The notes beneath the pieces were generated by a model, which did not search any database, was not told the DNA's origin, and was given only the letters and a program-made list of their open reading frames with translations. This document shows, piece by piece, positions 1 through 9,700 of a stretch of 64,000 nucleotides of DNA (position 1 is its first letter; every line of letters begins with the position of its first letter). The translations under genes and the position numbers were made by a program. This DNA is from an uncultured Eubacteriales bacterium (GTDB lineage: Bacteria; Bacillota; Clostridia; Christensenellales; CALVMC01), in the NCBI GenBank assembly GCA_949296455.1, contig CASFOZ010000002.1, positions 71,574 through 135,573 on the forward strand, read 5' to 3'.

Positions 1-962
1 AGTTTTTCATTGAGTTCTTTATTGAATTTAGTAACTGTGGAATTATCTTTTTCCACGATATCCCACTTATTCATTATAATAACGGAAGGTTTGGATTGTT
101 CGTGAATGTACCCGCAAATTCGGATATCCTGCTCACTAATATTCTGAGTTGCGTCCATAACCATAAGAACGACATCGGCACGACGAATTGCATCGAAAGC
201 CCTTATAACGCTGTAATATTCTACTTCCTTATCGACGCTGCGTTTTCTTCTTATACCTGCGGTATCTATAAGAATAAATTTCTTTCCGTCTTTTTCAAAT
301 GGGGTATCTATGGCGTCACGGGTTGTTCCCGCCTTATCGCTGACTATAACTCTGTCATAGCCTAAGAGTCTGTTTACCAAAGAACTTTTCCCTGCATTCG
401 GTCTTCCGACGACTGCGATTTTTATACCCTCTTCTTCGGAGCAAGAGTTGAATCTTTCTTTAAGAAAACTTGTTATTTTATCGAGAAGGTCCCCAAAACC
501 CAAAGACTGCTCCGAAGAAATAGCGAAAGGTTCGCCCATACCGAGCGCATAAAAATCGGACACATTGAAATAATTTTGGTTATCTGCTTTATTAACTACC
601 AAAATAACCGGTTTTTTACTTCTTCTTAAAATATCTGCAATATCGTAATCGCTTGCCAAAAGTCCTTGTTTAGCATCGGTAAAGAATAAAATTACATCTG
701 CAAGGTCTATTGCCGTTTCAGCCTGTTTTTTAATATGGCCCCACATTGCGTCATCGCTTTTAAGTTCCAATCCGCCGGTATCGACAAGAGTAAAAGTAAA
801 TCCGCACCATTCTGCGTCGGCATAAAGTCTGTCACGGGTGACGCCGCTTTCATCGTTGACTATGGACAGCCTTTTTCCTATAATTTTATTGAAAAAAGTG
901 GATTTGCCGACATTAGGTCTTCCTACTATGGCGACAAGCGGTTTTGTTTTGTTTTTTTCCAT
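1..962 (-). CDS. der: Ribosome-assembly GTPase Der (EngA), 3' end outside the window
   Basis: Der is a double-G-domain GTPase that binds the 50S subunit and is needed for its maturation. About 320 residues are visible. The first P-loop, GRPNVGKST, lies near residue 14, and the first DTGG switch near residue 61. The second G domain begins with GRPNAGKSS and has DTAGIRRK and a NKWD base-recognition motif. The KH-like C-terminal domain is cut off by the window edge, so no stop codon is seen. The ATG start has no Shine-Dalgarno sequence, but a TATAAT box lies 7 nt upstream, which suggests a leaderless mRNA. Two membrane-protein genes lie upstream on the same strand. Identification is firm because of the tandem G domains. 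Confidence 0.96.
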   Translation of the reverse strand, partial: MEKNKTKPLVAIVGRPNVGKSTFFNKIIGKRLSIVNDESGVTRDRLYADAEWCGFTFTLVDTGGLELKSDDAMWGHIKKQAETAIDLADVILFFTDAKQGLLASDYDIADILRRSKKPVILVVNKADNQNYFNVSDFYALGMGEPFAISSEQSLGFGDLLDKITSFLKERFNSCSEEEGIKIAVVGRPNAGKSSLVNRLLGYDRVIVSDKAGTTRDAIDTPFEKDGKKFILIDTAGIRRKRSVDKEVEYYSVIRAFDAIRRADVVLMVMDATQNISEQDIRICGYIHEQSKPSVIIMNKWDIVEKDNSTVTKFNKELNEK

Positions 963-969
963 AGATAAA

Positions 970-998
970 ATTATAATAGAGAAATTTTAAAAAGTAAA
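970..998 (-). promoter_or_regulatory. Promoter of der, placed for a leaderless transcript
   Basis: On the minus strand, TTTACT and TATAAT are separated by 17 bp. The -10 box ends 7 nt before the der ATG, so transcription should begin at or next to the start codon. No ribosome-binding site lies between them. This is inferred from sequence only. Confidence 0.45.
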
Positions 999-1085
999 GA
1001 TAATTTTAAAACCAAACGGCGACATAATCAAATAATTATCGGTTTTATTTTCGTTGAAACATTCAATGGTATAATTTCAATTAAA

Positions 1086-1751
1086 TTAATCTTTTTTTCT
1101 TTTGTTTTCTTTGTTTTCTTTTTCTCTGTAATCGTCAATGCTGTAAATTTCTCCCGCTTCGAATTTATTTACCTTTTCGGCTTTTAATTTTCTTACGGTG
1201 AAATAAGCGAAGATTTTATAAATTAAAGCTGATACGGTAAAAGAAAGCACAATCAAATCCAATTGTATTCCGCCCCCTAAAACATAAGTTCCGAAACCTG
1301 AAACATAGAAGTAATATATCGAGCCCGTAAAAGCGGAAAGATAAGAAACAGTAACCGCTCCCCTGAACGATGAAGAAAAAACCGCTCCGCCGACCGAGGC
1401 GATAAGGACGAAAATAAACATATGCAGATATTCGAAATCCTTTGCCGGGACAAATGTTTCAAAAACTATAAGACACGCAGAAACGATTGCAACGCCGGCA
1501 AAGTCCAAAGCGATGAGTTTTAAATTTTTTGAGGAAAGCCATAAATAGAGTCCTGTTAAAATTAAAGGAACAAATCCGAAATAAAAATATACGCCGTTAA
1601 AAATCAAAGGCGGAATAATATTCAGTAATATTACGAGAGTAATAACGGCAAGAGCCGCTCCTTCGCAAAGACGCAGTTCGTAAATCGACCTTTTAAGAAG
1701 TCCGAAACCTATAAGAAAAATTAAAATACCGAGAATTATATAACTTATCAT
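1086..1751 (-). CDS. Unrecognised multi-pass membrane protein, 221 aa
   Basis: I do not recognise a family. The sequence has about six or seven hydrophobic segments covering residues 1 to about 185. A charged cytoplasmic tail rich in Lys and Glu follows (KENKENKRKKD at the end). No signal peptide is separate from the first membrane helix, and no catalytic motif is visible. It lies between another membrane protein with a similar Lys-rich tail and der, all on the same strand. The upstream gene ends 45 nt before it, so the two are probably cotranscribed. The ribosome-binding site is weak (GAG). A transporter or membrane scaffold would fit, but nothing in the sequence decides between them. Confidence 0.75.
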   Translation of the reverse strand: MISYIILGILIFLIGFGLLKRSIYELRLCEGAALAVITLVILLNIIPPLIFNGVYFYFGFVPLILTGLYLWLSSKNLKLIALDFAGVAIVSACLIVFETFVPAKDFEYLHMFIFVLIASVGGAVFSSSFRGAVTVSYLSAFTGSIYYFYVSGFGTYVLGGGIQLDLIVLSFTVSALIYKIFAYFTVRKLKAEKVNKFEAGEIYSIDDYREKENKENKRKKD

Positions 1752-1796
1752 ACTCGGTATTATTTTGCGCTTAAATTTTATTTTTATTAATAATTT

Positions 1797-2960
1797 TTAA
1801 TTTTTGAAAATATCTTCCTGTTTTCCTTCCGGAATATTGGTAAGACGGTTCTTTTTCTTCTTTCTTTTGTTTCCGTCGTCGGATTTCTTTTCCTTGTTTT
1901 TATCTTTAACAACTGCGACTTCCTTGCTTTTACTGTCGGTAAGAGCCGATTTATCTTGATTATAAAGTACAGGAAGTTTGGAATACTGTTCGGGATTTTC
2001 GTGTACTTTTTTGATATCGAAATTATCTTCGAAAGATTTAAGTTCCACAACATCGGGTCTTACTATTTTGTCTACCGAGGTATAGAAAGACTTTCCGTTA
2101 ATGGTATAATAAAAAACCATTTCCAAACATCTTGTAAAAAGCATACTGCCGGGAACCATAAACACGAACCCTACCCCGAATGTAGAAAGAGTAAACAATA
2201 CGCCTACGGACGCTAAAATCAGATATACTATAAAATATGTTCCGAAAAACTTAGCGAAGCGCTTTGTTGAAGTAACGATAGAATATTTCAAAGAAGCGAA
2301 AATTTTTCCGTTATCTGCGACTATCGCCGGGAGCCATAATGAGGTAAAAGACTGTCTTACCGAACTTATCCCGACCGCCATAAAGACGAATAGGAAAAGT
2401 GCAAAAAGGCTGTTGACCGAAAATATAAGAGTCGTAAGATAAACGGCGAGCGCAAGAATACCTACATCGAAAACCAAAGTGACAAGAACTTTAACAAGGT
2501 TGTATCTAACCGACAGTTTAATATTGTCTATGAAATTACTGCTGAACCCGTATCTTGATTTACTTGTCATAAAGTTATTTAAAATATCTACGGTAGGAAT
2601 ATCCGCTAAACCTATAAACATACCGCCAAGCACGAAGAAAACGATAATAAGGATAATAGAGCCTGTAAGAGCCGCATAGTTATTCTGAATTACGGCGCCT
2701 ATTGCGGTAATATCGTTATTGAGATTTTGAAGAGCCGTCGAATAATTCACATCGCCTTGAAAGAATAGAGAAATCGTTTCGGAAAGGTGGTCAAAAAACC
2801 CTGTTTCCACAATACCGTTTACAAGAGGTCTTGTCAGCGGCACGATAACGCCTATGCCTATTCCCGTAAAAATGGCAACGACAATGGCGCAGTAAAGCAT
2901 TAATTTATAAACGAGCGAAAATTTCGAAAGCAAAAGATTTGCCGAATGTTTTACTATCAT
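1797..2960 (-). CDS. Unrecognised membrane protein with a Lys-rich cytoplasmic tail, 387 aa
   Basis: About six transmembrane segments lie between residues 15 and 280, separated by a longer loop at about residues 45-95. The last 100 residues are hydrophilic and very basic, with a KRKKKKNR stretch, and would face the cytoplasm. I see no catalytic motif and do not recognise the family. The start is well supported: GGAGAAACA precedes the ATG. It is the first gene of a probable three-gene run with the 221-aa membrane protein and der, although der also has its own promoter-like sequence. A weak -10-like TACAAT lies about 25 nt upstream of the start codon. Confidence 0.75.
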   Translation of the reverse strand: MIVKHSANLLLSKFSLVYKLMLYCAIVVAIFTGIGIGVIVPLTRPLVNGIVETGFFDHLSETISLFFQGDVNYSTALQNLNNDITAIGAVIQNNYAALTGSIILIIVFFVLGGMFIGLADIPTVDILNNFMTSKSRYGFSSNFIDNIKLSVRYNLVKVLVTLVFDVGILALAVYLTTLIFSVNSLFALFLFVFMAVGISSVRQSFTSLWLPAIVADNGKIFASLKYSIVTSTKRFAKFFGTYFIVYLILASVGVLFTLSTFGVGFVFMVPGSMLFTRCLEMVFYYTINGKSFYTSVDKIVRPDVVELKSFEDNFDIKKVHENPEQYSKLPVLYNQDKSALTDSKSKEVAVVKDKNKEKKSDDGNKRKKKKNRLTNIPEGKQEDIFKN

Positions 2961-3050
2961 TGTTTCTCCGTCCTTATATATTTATTGTATTACAAAAATA
3001 ATAAAAACAAAAGTAAAAAAGAGAAATTTATCGATAAAAAACGATATTAT

Positions 3051-3689
3051 TTAAAAAAAAAGCGGTATTTGAGAAGGTTTTGAAGCATAAAATAAGCCGT
3101 TTAACTTTGCTAAATCTTCTTTTTTCCCGTATCCGTAGAGAACGAAAGCGCAATCCATACCTAGAGCGTCCGCACCTTCTTTATCGTAAAGAGTATCCCC
3201 TATTAAGATTGCGTTGTCAATTTTCATATCGGTTTTCAATATTGCATAGGTAAGAACTGCTTCTTTACTTAGCCGCTGACTTTTTAAATCGGCGCCGTAA
3301 ATTCCGTCGAAGAAGATATCGGCTTTTAAATCGTGTAAAATTTGTTTTGCGATAAATTCCTGTTTCGAAGTTGCGACATAAAGCTTAAAACCGTCCTTTT
3401 TAAGTACTTTCAGCATTTTTAAAGTGCCTTTATAAAGTCGGCTTTGTTTATAACCTTTTGAAACATAAAATTCGCTGAAAACGGAAACCGCTTTTTCTAT
3501 ATCGTCCCCTTTAAGGTATTGCCCGAAAGAATAGGCAAGCGGGGGTCCTATAAATTTATCGAGATTATTTTTATTTTCTTTTATTCCGAATTTTTTAAGA
3601 GCATAAATAAAGGAATTCTTAACCCCTTTTGCCGAATTAAGAAGAGTGCCGTCCAAATCGAAAATAATCGTATCTTTCGTATATTTCAT
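3051..3689 (-). CDS. HAD-superfamily phosphatase (phosphoglycolate phosphatase/PpaX-like)
   Basis: A 212-residue soluble HAD hydrolase. Motif I is DLDGTLLNS, with the nucleophile Asp near residue 11. A helical cap follows, then motif II in VATSK, and motif IV in GDTLYDKEGADALGMD. The C-terminal GYGKKEDLAKL is typical of the Gph/PpaX group, which hydrolyse phosphoglycolate, pyrophosphate or sugar phosphates. The exact substrate cannot be read from sequence. I chose the ATG at 3689 because AAGG lies 6 nt upstream; a TTG five codons earlier is unlikely. It stands alone between the membrane-protein cluster and the divergent glucosidase gene. A short fragment resembling its C-terminus occurs near 12430-12475. 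Confidence 0.88.
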   Translation of the reverse strand: MKYTKDTIIFDLDGTLLNSAKGVKNSFIYALKKFGIKENKNNLDKFIGPPLAYSFGQYLKGDDIEKAVSVFSEFYVSKGYKQSRLYKGTLKMLKVLKKDGFKLYVATSKQEFIAKQILHDLKADIFFDGIYGADLKSQRLSKEAVLTYAILKTDMKIDNAILIGDTLYDKEGADALGMDCAFVLYGYGKKEDLAKLNGLFYASKPSQIPLFF

Positions 3690-3736
3690 ATTTAACCTTA
3701 ACAATTTTCAATTGAATTATAAATGAAAGAAAAAGC

Positions 3737-3781
3737 TTTTGCAACTATATATTAACTAAAAAGTTTTTGCAACTATATATT
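3737..3781. repeat. Two identical 17-bp direct repeats upstream of the glucosidase gene
   Basis: The 17-mer TTTTGCAACTATATATT occurs at 3737-3753 and again at 3765-3781, with a 28-bp period. Both copies lie 44-88 bp upstream of the -35 box of the GH13 promoter. This is a likely site for an activator or repressor that binds in pairs. The regulator is not in the window. Confidence 0.6.
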
Positions 3782-3824
3782 GCTTAATTAAATAATTTAT
3801 ATATTATAATCTTTACTAAATTAT

Positions 3825-3853
3825 TTGACATAAATCGATTTTAATTTTATTAT
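3825..3853 (+). promoter_or_regulatory. Sigma-A type promoter of the GH13 glucosidase gene
   Basis: TTGACA (perfect -35) and TATTAT (5 of 6) are separated by 17 bp, 42 nt upstream of the ATG. An AGGGGTG ribosome-binding site follows at about 3883. Confidence 0.75.
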
Positions 3854-3895
3854 TAAAATATTAAACAAATAAATAAAATACATAGGGGTGAAATT

Positions 3896-5560
3896 ATGAA
3901 GAGCAGATGGTACAAAGACGCAGTGGTATATCAGATATATCCCAGAAGTTTCTGTGACAGCAACGGAGACGGAATCGGCGACATTAAAGGTATAACAAGT
4001 AAAATCGAATATCTCAAAGAATTAGGCATCAATGCAGTATGGTTAAGTCCTGTATACAAATCGCCTAACAAAGATAACGGATACGACATATCCGATTACC
4101 GTGATATTATGGACGAATTCGGAACGCTTGACGATTTTAAGGAAATGCTTGACAAGTTTCATAAAAACGGTATCAAAGTAATTATGGATTTAGTCGTAAA
4201 TCACACATCGGACCAACATAAATGGTTCCAGGAAAGTAAAAAATCCAAAGACAATCCGTATCGTGACTATTATATATGGCGAAAAGGAAGAGGAAAAGAC
4301 GGTAAAAAGCCGCCGAACAACTGGACATCGAGATTTATGGGACCCGCTTGGGAATACGACGAAGCGAGCGGCGAATTTTATATGCACCTTTTTGCCAAAG
4401 GTCAACCGGACTTGAATTGGAACAATCCTAAAGTAAGACAAGAAGTTGCCGATATATGCAATTATTGGTTTGAAATGGGTGTAGACGGTTTCCGCTGCGA
4501 TGTTCTCACCTATATATCGAAGCCCGACGATTTACCCGACGGTAAATTCAATTTGGGACTTATCGGGGACGAACATTTTACGATAGGTCCTAATTATCAC
4601 AAATACATAAAAGAATTAAATCAAAAAAGCTGGTCAAAATACGACAGCTTTATAATAGCGGAAGCAATAGGAACAGGCATCAAAGACGCAGAAGCACTAA
4701 CAGACGAAAAGAACGAAGAACTCGATTCCCTTTTCCATTTCGATTTAGCAAATGTCGACGCAATACTGCAATTTATTCCGAAAAAAGTCGACCTTGTAAA
4801 ATTCAAGAAAATAATCAACGACAGACAGAATTTACCCGTAACCACCTGGAACAGCAACTATTATGAAAATCACGACCAACCTCGTTCTCTTCCCCGTCTT
4901 GCAGACGGCGGCGACTTAATGGAAGCCGGCAAAATGCTTGCAGTTTCCCTATTAATGATAAAAGGAACGCCTTTTATATATCAGGGAGAAGAACTCGGTA
5001 TGACTAACTGTGCTTTCAAAAAGGAAGAAATGATAGATGTAATGGCAACGCAGATAATGGGAATGTTCCATAAGATTACCCCTCTTCTTGACAATTGGGC
5101 TTATAAAGTAATGCTCAAAAGAGCAAGAGACCACGCAAGAACGCCTATGCAATGGAACGGAACGGAAAACGGCGGATTTACGACGGGCAAGCCCTGGATG
5201 GTAGTAAATCCGAATTACACGGAAATAAATGCCGAAAAGGAACAAGCCGACGAAAATTCTCTGTTGAATTTTTATAAAAAGGTAATACACTTTAAATTAG
5301 GCAATGAAATTGCAATAAACGGAAATTACATAGAATATCTTAAAAAGAATAAAAATCTTTTCGTATTTGAAAGAAGACTTGAAAACAAATCTCTATTTGT
5401 GATATGTAATTTCAAAAACAAAGATATAAAGTTTGCGCTTCCGGAAGAAATAAATTACAAAAACTGCGAACTTAAAATAAGCAACAACAAAGACGCAGGA
5501 AAACTTGAAAGCTGCGTCCTAAAACCATACGAAACGAGAATATACGAACTTGAATATTGA
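3896..5560 (+). CDS. GH13 alpha-glucosidase, probably oligo-1,6-glucosidase
   Basis: This 554-residue cytoplasmic enzyme has the length and N-terminal motif (WYKDAVVYQIYPRSF) of oligo-1,6-glucosidases and trehalose-6-phosphate hydrolases. It should cleave short alpha-glucosides from the non-reducing end. The catalytic triad is visible: nucleophile Asp202 (GFRCDV), acid/base Glu256 (IIAEA) and Asp327 (ENHDQPR). The residue after the nucleophile is Val; in this family Val there goes with alpha-1,6 preference and Thr with alpha-1,4. Cys just before the nucleophile is unusual, since a hydrophobic residue is more common. There is no signal peptide. No transporter or regulator gene adjoins it, so its substrate supply must be encoded elsewhere. 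A consensus promoter, two upstream repeats and a terminator mark it as a single-gene unit. Confidence 0.92.
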   Translation: MKSRWYKDAVVYQIYPRSFCDSNGDGIGDIKGITSKIEYLKELGINAVWLSPVYKSPNKDNGYDISDYRDIMDEFGTLDDFKEMLDKFHKNGIKVIMDLVVNHTSDQHKWFQESKKSKDNPYRDYYIWRKGRGKDGKKPPNNWTSRFMGPAWEYDEASGEFYMHLFAKGQPDLNWNNPKVRQEVADICNYWFEMGVDGFRCDVLTYISKPDDLPDGKFNLGLIGDEHFTIGPNYHKYIKELNQKSWSKYDSFIIAEAIGTGIKDAEALTDEKNEELDSLFHFDLANVDAILQFIPKKVDLVKFKKIINDRQNLPVTTWNSNYYENHDQPRSLPRLADGGDLMEAGKMLAVSLLMIKGTPFIYQGEELGMTNCAFKKEEMIDVMATQIMGMFHKITPLLDNWAYKVMLKRARDHARTPMQWNGTENGGFTTGKPWMVVNPNYTEINAEKEQADENSLLNFYKKVIHFKLGNEIAINGNYIEYLKKNKNLFVFERRLENKSLFVICNFKNKDIKFALPEEINYKNCELKISNNKDAGKLESCVLKPYETRIYELEY

Positions 5561-5590
5561 AATCAATGAAATAAAAAAATATTCTTTAAT

Positions 5591-5618
5591 AAAAAACGCT
5601 CTTAAAAGAGCGTTTTTT
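5591..5618 (+). terminator. Rho-independent terminator of the glucosidase gene
   Basis: A GC-containing stem, AACGCTCTT paired with AAGAGCGTT around a two-base loop, is followed by a T run and begins 31 nt after the stop codon. The A run on the other side lets it also act on the minus strand. Confidence 0.85.
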
Positions 5619-5623
5619 TATAT

Positions 5624-5722
5624 GAAATTTCCGTAATTACTGCAAATACGAAACTCGCCTTTTCTGTACCGTCTAAATTTTTTTAAATATCATATCGTCT
5701 GTATTAACCGCTGAAATAATAA
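5624..5722 (-). pseudogene. Decayed fragment of an ftsY gene
   Basis: The gap beyond the ftsY stop is similar along its length to an internal part of ftsY at about 5830-5930. On the minus strand it reads AVNTDDMIFKK, then in another frame LDGTEKASFVFAV. The intact FtsY has AVDIDGIILNK followed directly by LDGTAKGGVVFAI. A frameshift and an in-frame TAG show it cannot be translated as one piece. The LDGT motif matches FtsY rather than Ffh. It looks like the remnant of a tandem duplication. The alignment was done by eye. Confidence 0.6.
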
Positions 5723-5743
5723 TTAAAAAATGATAAAGGTAAA

Positions 5744-6637
5744 TTAACCTACTATTTCATCAACGAAGGTTTTGGGGTCAAATTCCAGCAAATCGTCGAG
5801 TTTTTCCCCTACGCCTATAAATACGACAGGAATTTCTTTTTCAGCACTGATTGCGAATACTACTCCGCCTTTTGCCGTGCCGTCTAATTTATTAAGTATT
5901 ATTCCGTCTATATCCACCGCTTCCCCGAAAATATCGACTTGTGAAACGGCGTTCTGACCGGTAGTGGCGTCCAAAACAATATAGCATCTGTAATCTGCGT
6001 CCGGTCTTTCTCTCTGAACGACTTTATATATTTTTTTAAGTTCTTCCATAAGGTTCTTTTTAGTTTGCAACCTTCCTGCGGTATCTATAAGAAGAACATC
6101 GTAATTTTTGGCTTTCTGAGAACTCAAAGCGTCAAAGACAACGGCTGCCGCATCGGCGCCTTCTTCGTGTTTGATAAGCCTTGCACCGCCTCTTTTTGCC
6201 CATACTTCGAGCTGTTCGCCTGCCGCCGCTCTGAAAGTATCTGCAGCTGCAATTACTACGCTTTTCCCTTTTTTTCTGAAAAACTCCGAAAGTTTTCCTA
6301 TTGCCGTTGTTTTTCCGACGCCGTTAACTCCTGCAACAAGAATAACAAGCGGATACTCGTATTCGGGAATTTCATAATCTATCTCTTCGAGCATTATTCT
6401 TTTTAGTAAATCTTTTGCGTCTTCGGGATTTTTGAGTTTTTCTTTAAAGACTCCGTCCTTTAATTTTTCTATAATGTTATCGGTTGCGGTTGCACCTAAA
6501 TCGGAACTTAAAAGAGACATTTCGAGTTCTTCATAGAACTCGTCTAAATTTTTAGCATTGAAAGCGTTAAAAATCTTTTTGGAAATATTATCGGCTGTTT
6601 TTTTAAGACCTTCTTTTATTTTGGAAAAGAAACCCAT
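5744..6637 (-). CDS. ftsY: Signal recognition particle receptor FtsY
   Basis: FtsY is the membrane-associated SRP receptor GTPase; it docks ribosome-SRP complexes at the Sec translocon. At 297 residues it holds only the NG domains, the short form usual in Bacillota, with a basic amphipathic N-terminus (MGFFSKIKEGLKKT) for membrane contact. The N domain covers about residues 20-85. G1 is GVNGVGKTT near residue 104, DTFRAAA is at 133-139, then come DTAGR and NKLDGTAKGG. The GGAGAG ribosome-binding site supports the ATG. It lies 113 nt downstream of smc on the same strand, the classic smc-ftsY pair, although rnc is not next to smc here. Confidence 0.96.
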   Translation of the reverse strand: MGFFSKIKEGLKKTADNISKKIFNAFNAKNLDEFYEELEMSLLSSDLGATATDNIIEKLKDGVFKEKLKNPEDAKDLLKRIMLEEIDYEIPEYEYPLVILVAGVNGVGKTTAIGKLSEFFRKKGKSVVIAAADTFRAAAGEQLEVWAKRGGARLIKHEEGADAAAVVFDALSSQKAKNYDVLLIDTAGRLQTKKNLMEELKKIYKVVQRERPDADYRCYIVLDATTGQNAVSQVDIFGEAVDIDGIILNKLDGTAKGGVVFAISAEKEIPVVFIGVGEKLDDLLEFDPKTFVDEIVG

Positions 6638-6750
6638 ATTCTCTCCTTTTTCTCATAATACAAAAAATATTATAAGTTTAATTTATTATAATTTCTGTAA
6701 AATAAATTTTAATCGTCAAAGCAAAAATATAGTAGGAAAACTTTCGAATT

Positions 6751-9700
6751 TTATGCTTGTTTGCTTTCGGCATAATTTTTAACTGCGTCGGCAAGTTTAA
6801 CCGAAACTATTTTGGAAATCCCTTTTTCTTCCATAGTTACGCCGTAGAGAGTGTCCGCAAGTTCCATAGTCGGTTTTCTGTGAGTGATAACGATAAACTG
6901 CGTATTTCTCGAAAACTTATGAAGATATTCGGCAAAAAGTTTGGCATTGGAATCGTCGAGAGCGGCTTCTATTTCGTCGAGAATACAGAACGGCATAGGT
7001 CTGAGTTTCAATATCGAAAAGAGTATAGCGATAGCCGTAAGAGCCTTTTCGCCGCCGCTGAGAAGAGATATATGCTGTAATTTTTTACCCGGAGGCTGAG
7101 CAAGAATATCGATACCTGCCTCTAACGGGTCGTCTGTTTCGTCGGTATTGAGAATAAGTTTTCCTACGCCGCCGCCGAAAAGTTCTTTGAATATAACGCT
7201 GAAATTAGCGTTGATTTTTTCGAAATTTTCCTGAAAAAGCTTAACCATATCGCCCGTAAGTCCTGCGATAATTTCTTTCAAGGATTTTTCGCTTGTTGCG
7301 ATATCTTCATACTGAACATTGAATTCTTCGTATCTTACCTTGGTCTCGTTAAGCATATCTATTGCGCCGACATTGACTTCGCCGCCGAGTTCGGAAATTT
7401 TTCTTCTGTATCTGTTGATGAGACGCTGTCCTTCTTCCGGTTCGAAGTCTTCTTTTTTATAAATCATAGCCCCTTCATAAGTAAGATTATAATCTTCCAT
7501 AATTCTCTGTTGAAGGTATTCTATATCGGCGTCCACTCTTGCAAGACTTGCTTCCTGAGCGGCTACTTTGCTCATAGCTTCGTTTCTGTGCTGAGTTATA
7601 ACCTTGCGTTCTTCTTCGAGTCTTTCCTGCTCTAATTTATTTGTATCTTTTCCTTCCGAAATAATTTTTAATCTTTCTTTTATTTTCTCTATTTTTTCTC
7701 TGTCTTCGCCCGACATTTCCATTTCGGAAAGTTTTCTGTTAAGTTCTTTCATTCTCGCATCGAGAATCTGTATACGGGAAGTAGCTTCGTTGATACTTTC
7801 GGTAATATTAGTACATTCGCCTTTAAGTCTTACGATTTCCGAATTATAGGTTTCCGTTTCTTTTTCCATTGAAGAAATAGAAAGCATTAATTCGTTTCTT
7901 TTAGTTTGCAGACTGTCTCTTAATTTTCTTTTTTCTTCGAGTTCTTCTCTCTGACGGTTTTTAAGTTCGGAAGCTGTATTTTTCTGAGCGCTTGCGCCGA
8001 CATCGAGACTTTCGGCAAGTTTGATTTTTGTGTCTATTGAATCGAAATTTTCCTGTAAATTTTTAAGTTCGTCGGAAGTTTTAATAAGTTCTTCGTTTAA
8101 AGATTTAAGGTTCTCTTCCGTTTCGTTTAATTTTTCCTGTTTACGGGCTTCTTCTATTTCCGTTTCGTGGCACTTATCGCTGACGCTTTTCAGAGCGGCT
8201 TCGAGTTTTGCATTTTCGGCTTCGAAATTTGCGCCGTTATTAACTAACTTGTTTTGAAGCAGTTTTGTTTCTTCTATGCTTTTACGCAGGTTATCTATCT
8301 GCGTTTCAGGTCCTAAAAGAGTAACAGCGCTTTTACCGTTATAGCCGCCTGTAATAGACCCGGAGCGCGAAAAAATTTCGCCCGTTAAAGTTACGATTTT
8401 AAATCCGTAATTATATTTTCTTGCAAGTAAAACGGCGTTGTCTACGTTATCGACTACGATAATTCTTCCTAACACCGACTGCATTACCCTTTTATATTTG
8501 CTGTCGTAATTTATTAAATTGCAAGCGACGCCCAACACGCCTTTTTCTTTTAATGCGGGATGCCCATCATAAGTTTCTGCGCTGACAGAAGTCATCGGAA
8601 GGAATGTAACCCTGCCGTACTGTTTTTCTTTAAGATAACCTATGAGTTCCTTTGCGTCGTCTTCGTCCTTAGTTACGATATTCTGCAATGTATTTCCGAG
8701 CGCAAACTCGATTGCCGTCTGATATTTTTCCGAAACCTTTATAAGTTCCGCAACTACCCCGCAAACACGGGATTTCACGAAGGAATTCTCTTTTGCGTCC
8801 TGCATAAGTTTTTTAACCGACGAAACATACCCTTCGTAGGAATTTTTAAGATTTTCATAAAAGTTAAGATTGGAAGTCAAAGCGGCAATTCTGTTTCCCG
8901 CTTCTCTAACCTCGTCTGCGTTTTGTTTGGATTTCACGATATTTTCGTTATACTTTCTCTCAAACTCACTGCGAACGGAAATATGTCCTTCTCTTTCTCT
9001 TTTAAGTATTGAAATATCGCTGAATAATTTAGTTCTGTTTTCTTCGAGAGCTATTATTTCTTTTTTATTGCTGTCGATAATGAATTTAGCGTCGCTAATT
9101 TTTTCCGACAAAGCTTCCCTTCTTTCTTTAAGACCAGAAAGATTTGCTCTTATGTCTGCAATTTCGTCCATAGTTTTGAGCATAAATTCTTCGTGGGCTT
9201 TTGCTGCGTCGTCTGCCTTTTGCAACTCGTCAATAACTTTAAGATAAGCGTCTTCGATTTTTGCGTACTCGTCTCTGCAATCTTTAAGTCTTGTTTCTAT
9301 TTGAGAGACAGCGTAAAGGTCGGTTGCCATTTGTTCCGATTTATATTCGACGATAGCGTTGCTTTTAACGATATCGTCTTGAAGCCTTTTATACTCTCTC
9401 GACATACTCTCAAGACTTGCGGTAGCGGTCCCTTTTTCGCCTGAAATTCTGACCTGCCCTTCGAGAATTTTCATTTGCTGCTCGTTAAGAGAAGCGATTT
9501 CGTTATCAGTATTTTCGATACTGTTTTTAATGCGCAATAAATCCTTTTCGATAACTTCGCATCTTAAATCTATTTCGTGAATTTCTTCGTTAAGACCGTT
9601 AAGTTTATCTAAAATCTTTCTTTTATCGTTAGCGCCGTTATCGTATTTATAGATATACATATTGGCTTCGAGTTCTCTCAAAGCGTCTCTGTATTCTAAA

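Noticed and set aside
8560-9444. Plus-strand frames inside smc (150 and 125 aa)
   Set aside because: They are antisense to a clearly coding region, have no ribosome-binding site and resemble no protein.
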